Shown piece by piece: positions 63,355-64,000 of a stretch of DNA of 64,000 nt. The position numbers and the translations under genes were made by a program. The notes below the pieces were generated by a model, which was not told the origin of the DNA, made no database searches, and saw nothing but the letters and a program-made list of their open reading frames with translations. The DNA lies in contig NZ_JALDST010000001.1 in the NCBI RefSeq assembly GCF_022747945.1, positions 4,712,001 to 4,776,000 on the forward strand, given 5' to 3'. Numbering within the stretch: the first letter of the stretch is position 1; every line of letters starts with the position of its first letter. Source of the DNA: Micromonospora sp. R77 (GTDB lineage Bacteria; Actinomycetota; Actinomycetes; Mycobacteriales; Micromonosporaceae).

Positions 63355-64000
63355 GCCGACGCCGGCCAGGGACCGGGCCGGCGCTCCGCGCCGGTGTCGC
63401 CCCACGGCGCGAAGGCCGCCGACCGCGGACGTCGGGAGCTGCCGGACCAGCGGCAGGGCCTGGTCGACGTACTCGCAGAGCAGGTGGCTGGAGACCAGGT
63501 GCAGCTCCTGCACGACCTGGCTGTCCGGCGACGGCACGGCCAGCACCTCGTGGCACAGCTGGGCGAGGGGGTTGGGGCTGGGCCCGGTGAAGGCCCAGCA
63601 GCGGAGTCCGGTGTCGTGTCCGGCCTGGGCGGCGGTGAGGAGGTTGGTGCTGGTGCCGCTGGTGGACAGGAGCAGGAGGATGTCGTGGGGTCGGCCGTGG
63701 GCGCGGACCTGGCGGGCGAAGACCTCGTCGTAGCCGTAGTCGTTGCCGATGGCGGTCATGGCGCTGGTTTCGGCGTGCAGGGCGATGGCGGAGAGTGGTT
63801 CGCGGTCGTCGCGGAGTTTGCCGACGAGTTCGGCGGTGAGGTGTTGGGCCTCGGCGGCGCTGCCGCCGTTGCCGGCCACCAGCAGCCGGCCGCCCCGGGC
63901 CAGGGTCCAGGCCAGTTCGGTGCCCCAGTCGGCCAGCCGCTCGGCCTCCCGCCGGTACGGCAGCAGCGCCGCCGCCAGCCCGGACAGGTGCGCGTCGAGG
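63280..64000 (-). CDS. gmhA: GmhA-type SIS-domain phosphoheptose isomerase (runs off window)
   Basis: Open from the window end (LDAHLSGLAAALLPYR onward), so about the first 15 residues are outside. Motifs: VAGNGGSAAEAQHLTAEL, ILLLLSTSGTSTNLLTA and VQELHLVSSHLLCEYVD, with the zinc-binding His/Glu residues, as in GmhA, which isomerises sedoheptulose-7-phosphate to D-glycero-D-manno-heptose-7-phosphate. After about PTSAVGG the C-terminus becomes a repeat-derived tail, possibly from a frame error. First gene of the heptose cluster visible here. Confidence 0.82.
   Translation of the reverse strand, partial: LDAHLSGLAAALLPYRREAERLADWGTELAWTLARGGRLLVAGNGGSAAEAQHLTAELVGKLRDDREPLSAIALHAETSAMTAIGNDYGYDEVFARQVRAHGRPHDILLLLSTSGTSTNLLTAAQAGHDTGLRCWAFTGPSPNPLAQLCHEVLAVPSPDSQVVQELHLVSSHLLCEYVDQALPLVRQLPTSAVGGLRAVGRHRRGAPARSLAGVGLPDGLNGHGTNGLGPTATAPTATG

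Noticed and set aside
1..64000. tRNA, rRNA, CRISPR, insertion sequences, att sites
   Set aside because: I saw no tRNA-like cloverleaf, rRNA-like sequence, regularly spaced repeat array, transposase motif or integrase gene on either strand.
1..64000. Natural-product biosynthetic cluster
   Set aside because: No PKS, NRPS, terpene synthase or RiPP signatures; the genes are mostly housekeeping, transport, signalling and glycoconjugate functions.

Overview
The window is very GC-rich, dense with genes on both strands, and reads as chromosomal DNA of a filamentous actinobacterium. Micromonosporaceae (Micromonospora-like) is my best inference, from base composition, the gene families, frequent GTG/TTG starts, and TTAAC/GGGGGCCC-type intergenic repeats. 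I saw no rRNA, tRNA, CRISPR, insertion sequence or phage genes.

Layout. 1-3 kb: end of an Ugp-type ABC importer operon (two permeases and a lipoprotein binding protein). 3-10.4 kb: a truncated NarL-type response regulator, an HSL-type esterase, a PucR regulator with an FAD dehydrogenase, a hemerythrin protein, a TIGR03086 protein and an EamA transporter whose start codon overlaps that of a divergent MocR regulator. 11.9-14.2 kb: a HelR-type RNA polymerase-recycling ATPase preceded by a 19-bp rifamycin-associated element. 14.3-20.5 kb: M43 metalloprotease, MalY/PatB aminotransferase, secreted GH3, pyridoxal kinase and a quinone-oxidoreductase-like enzyme. 20.8-25.6 kb: DhaK, DhaL, MtnA and a class II aldolase/SDR fusion, a likely sugar-phosphate salvage cluster making DHAP and an aldehyde. 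25.6-28.7 kb: a GHL10-type hydrolase, a P-loop kinase and a membrane protein.

28.8-35.5 kb holds a DivIVA-like coiled-coil protein and a partner-switching set: MEDS-HATPase, MEDS-STAS and a PAS-GAF-SpoIIE phosphatase, with no sigma factor. 35.5-40.2 kb: RNA ligase-like protein, DinB protein, DUF6671 protein, SCP2-like protein and a glycogen-debranching-type enzyme. 40.2-45.5 kb: a bicarbonate-accumulation (DAB) locus, with a degenerate beta-carbonic anhydrase facing DabB, DabA and a PII-like protein. 45.5-59.9 kb: mixed housekeeping and secreted functions, including a TetR/molybdopterin-enzyme pair with a clear operator, an S33 peptidase, a GPP34 protein, an APC permease and an SGNH lipase.

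60-64 kb (minus strand) is a heptose cluster: GmhA-type isomerase, HldE-type kinase/adenylyltransferase, an SDR and a GT9 heptosyltransferase. It is unusual for a Gram-positive. The reading frames in this last part are repeatedly broken in GC runs, which looks more like sequence error near a contig end than decay. Milder frame breaks occur at about 10.9, 11.3, 25.7, 37.5, 42.4, 43.4 and 59.8 kb, and an in-frame stop at 15.17 kb. Several true gene remnants (3.1, 27.8, 36.6 and 58.9 kb) are also present.
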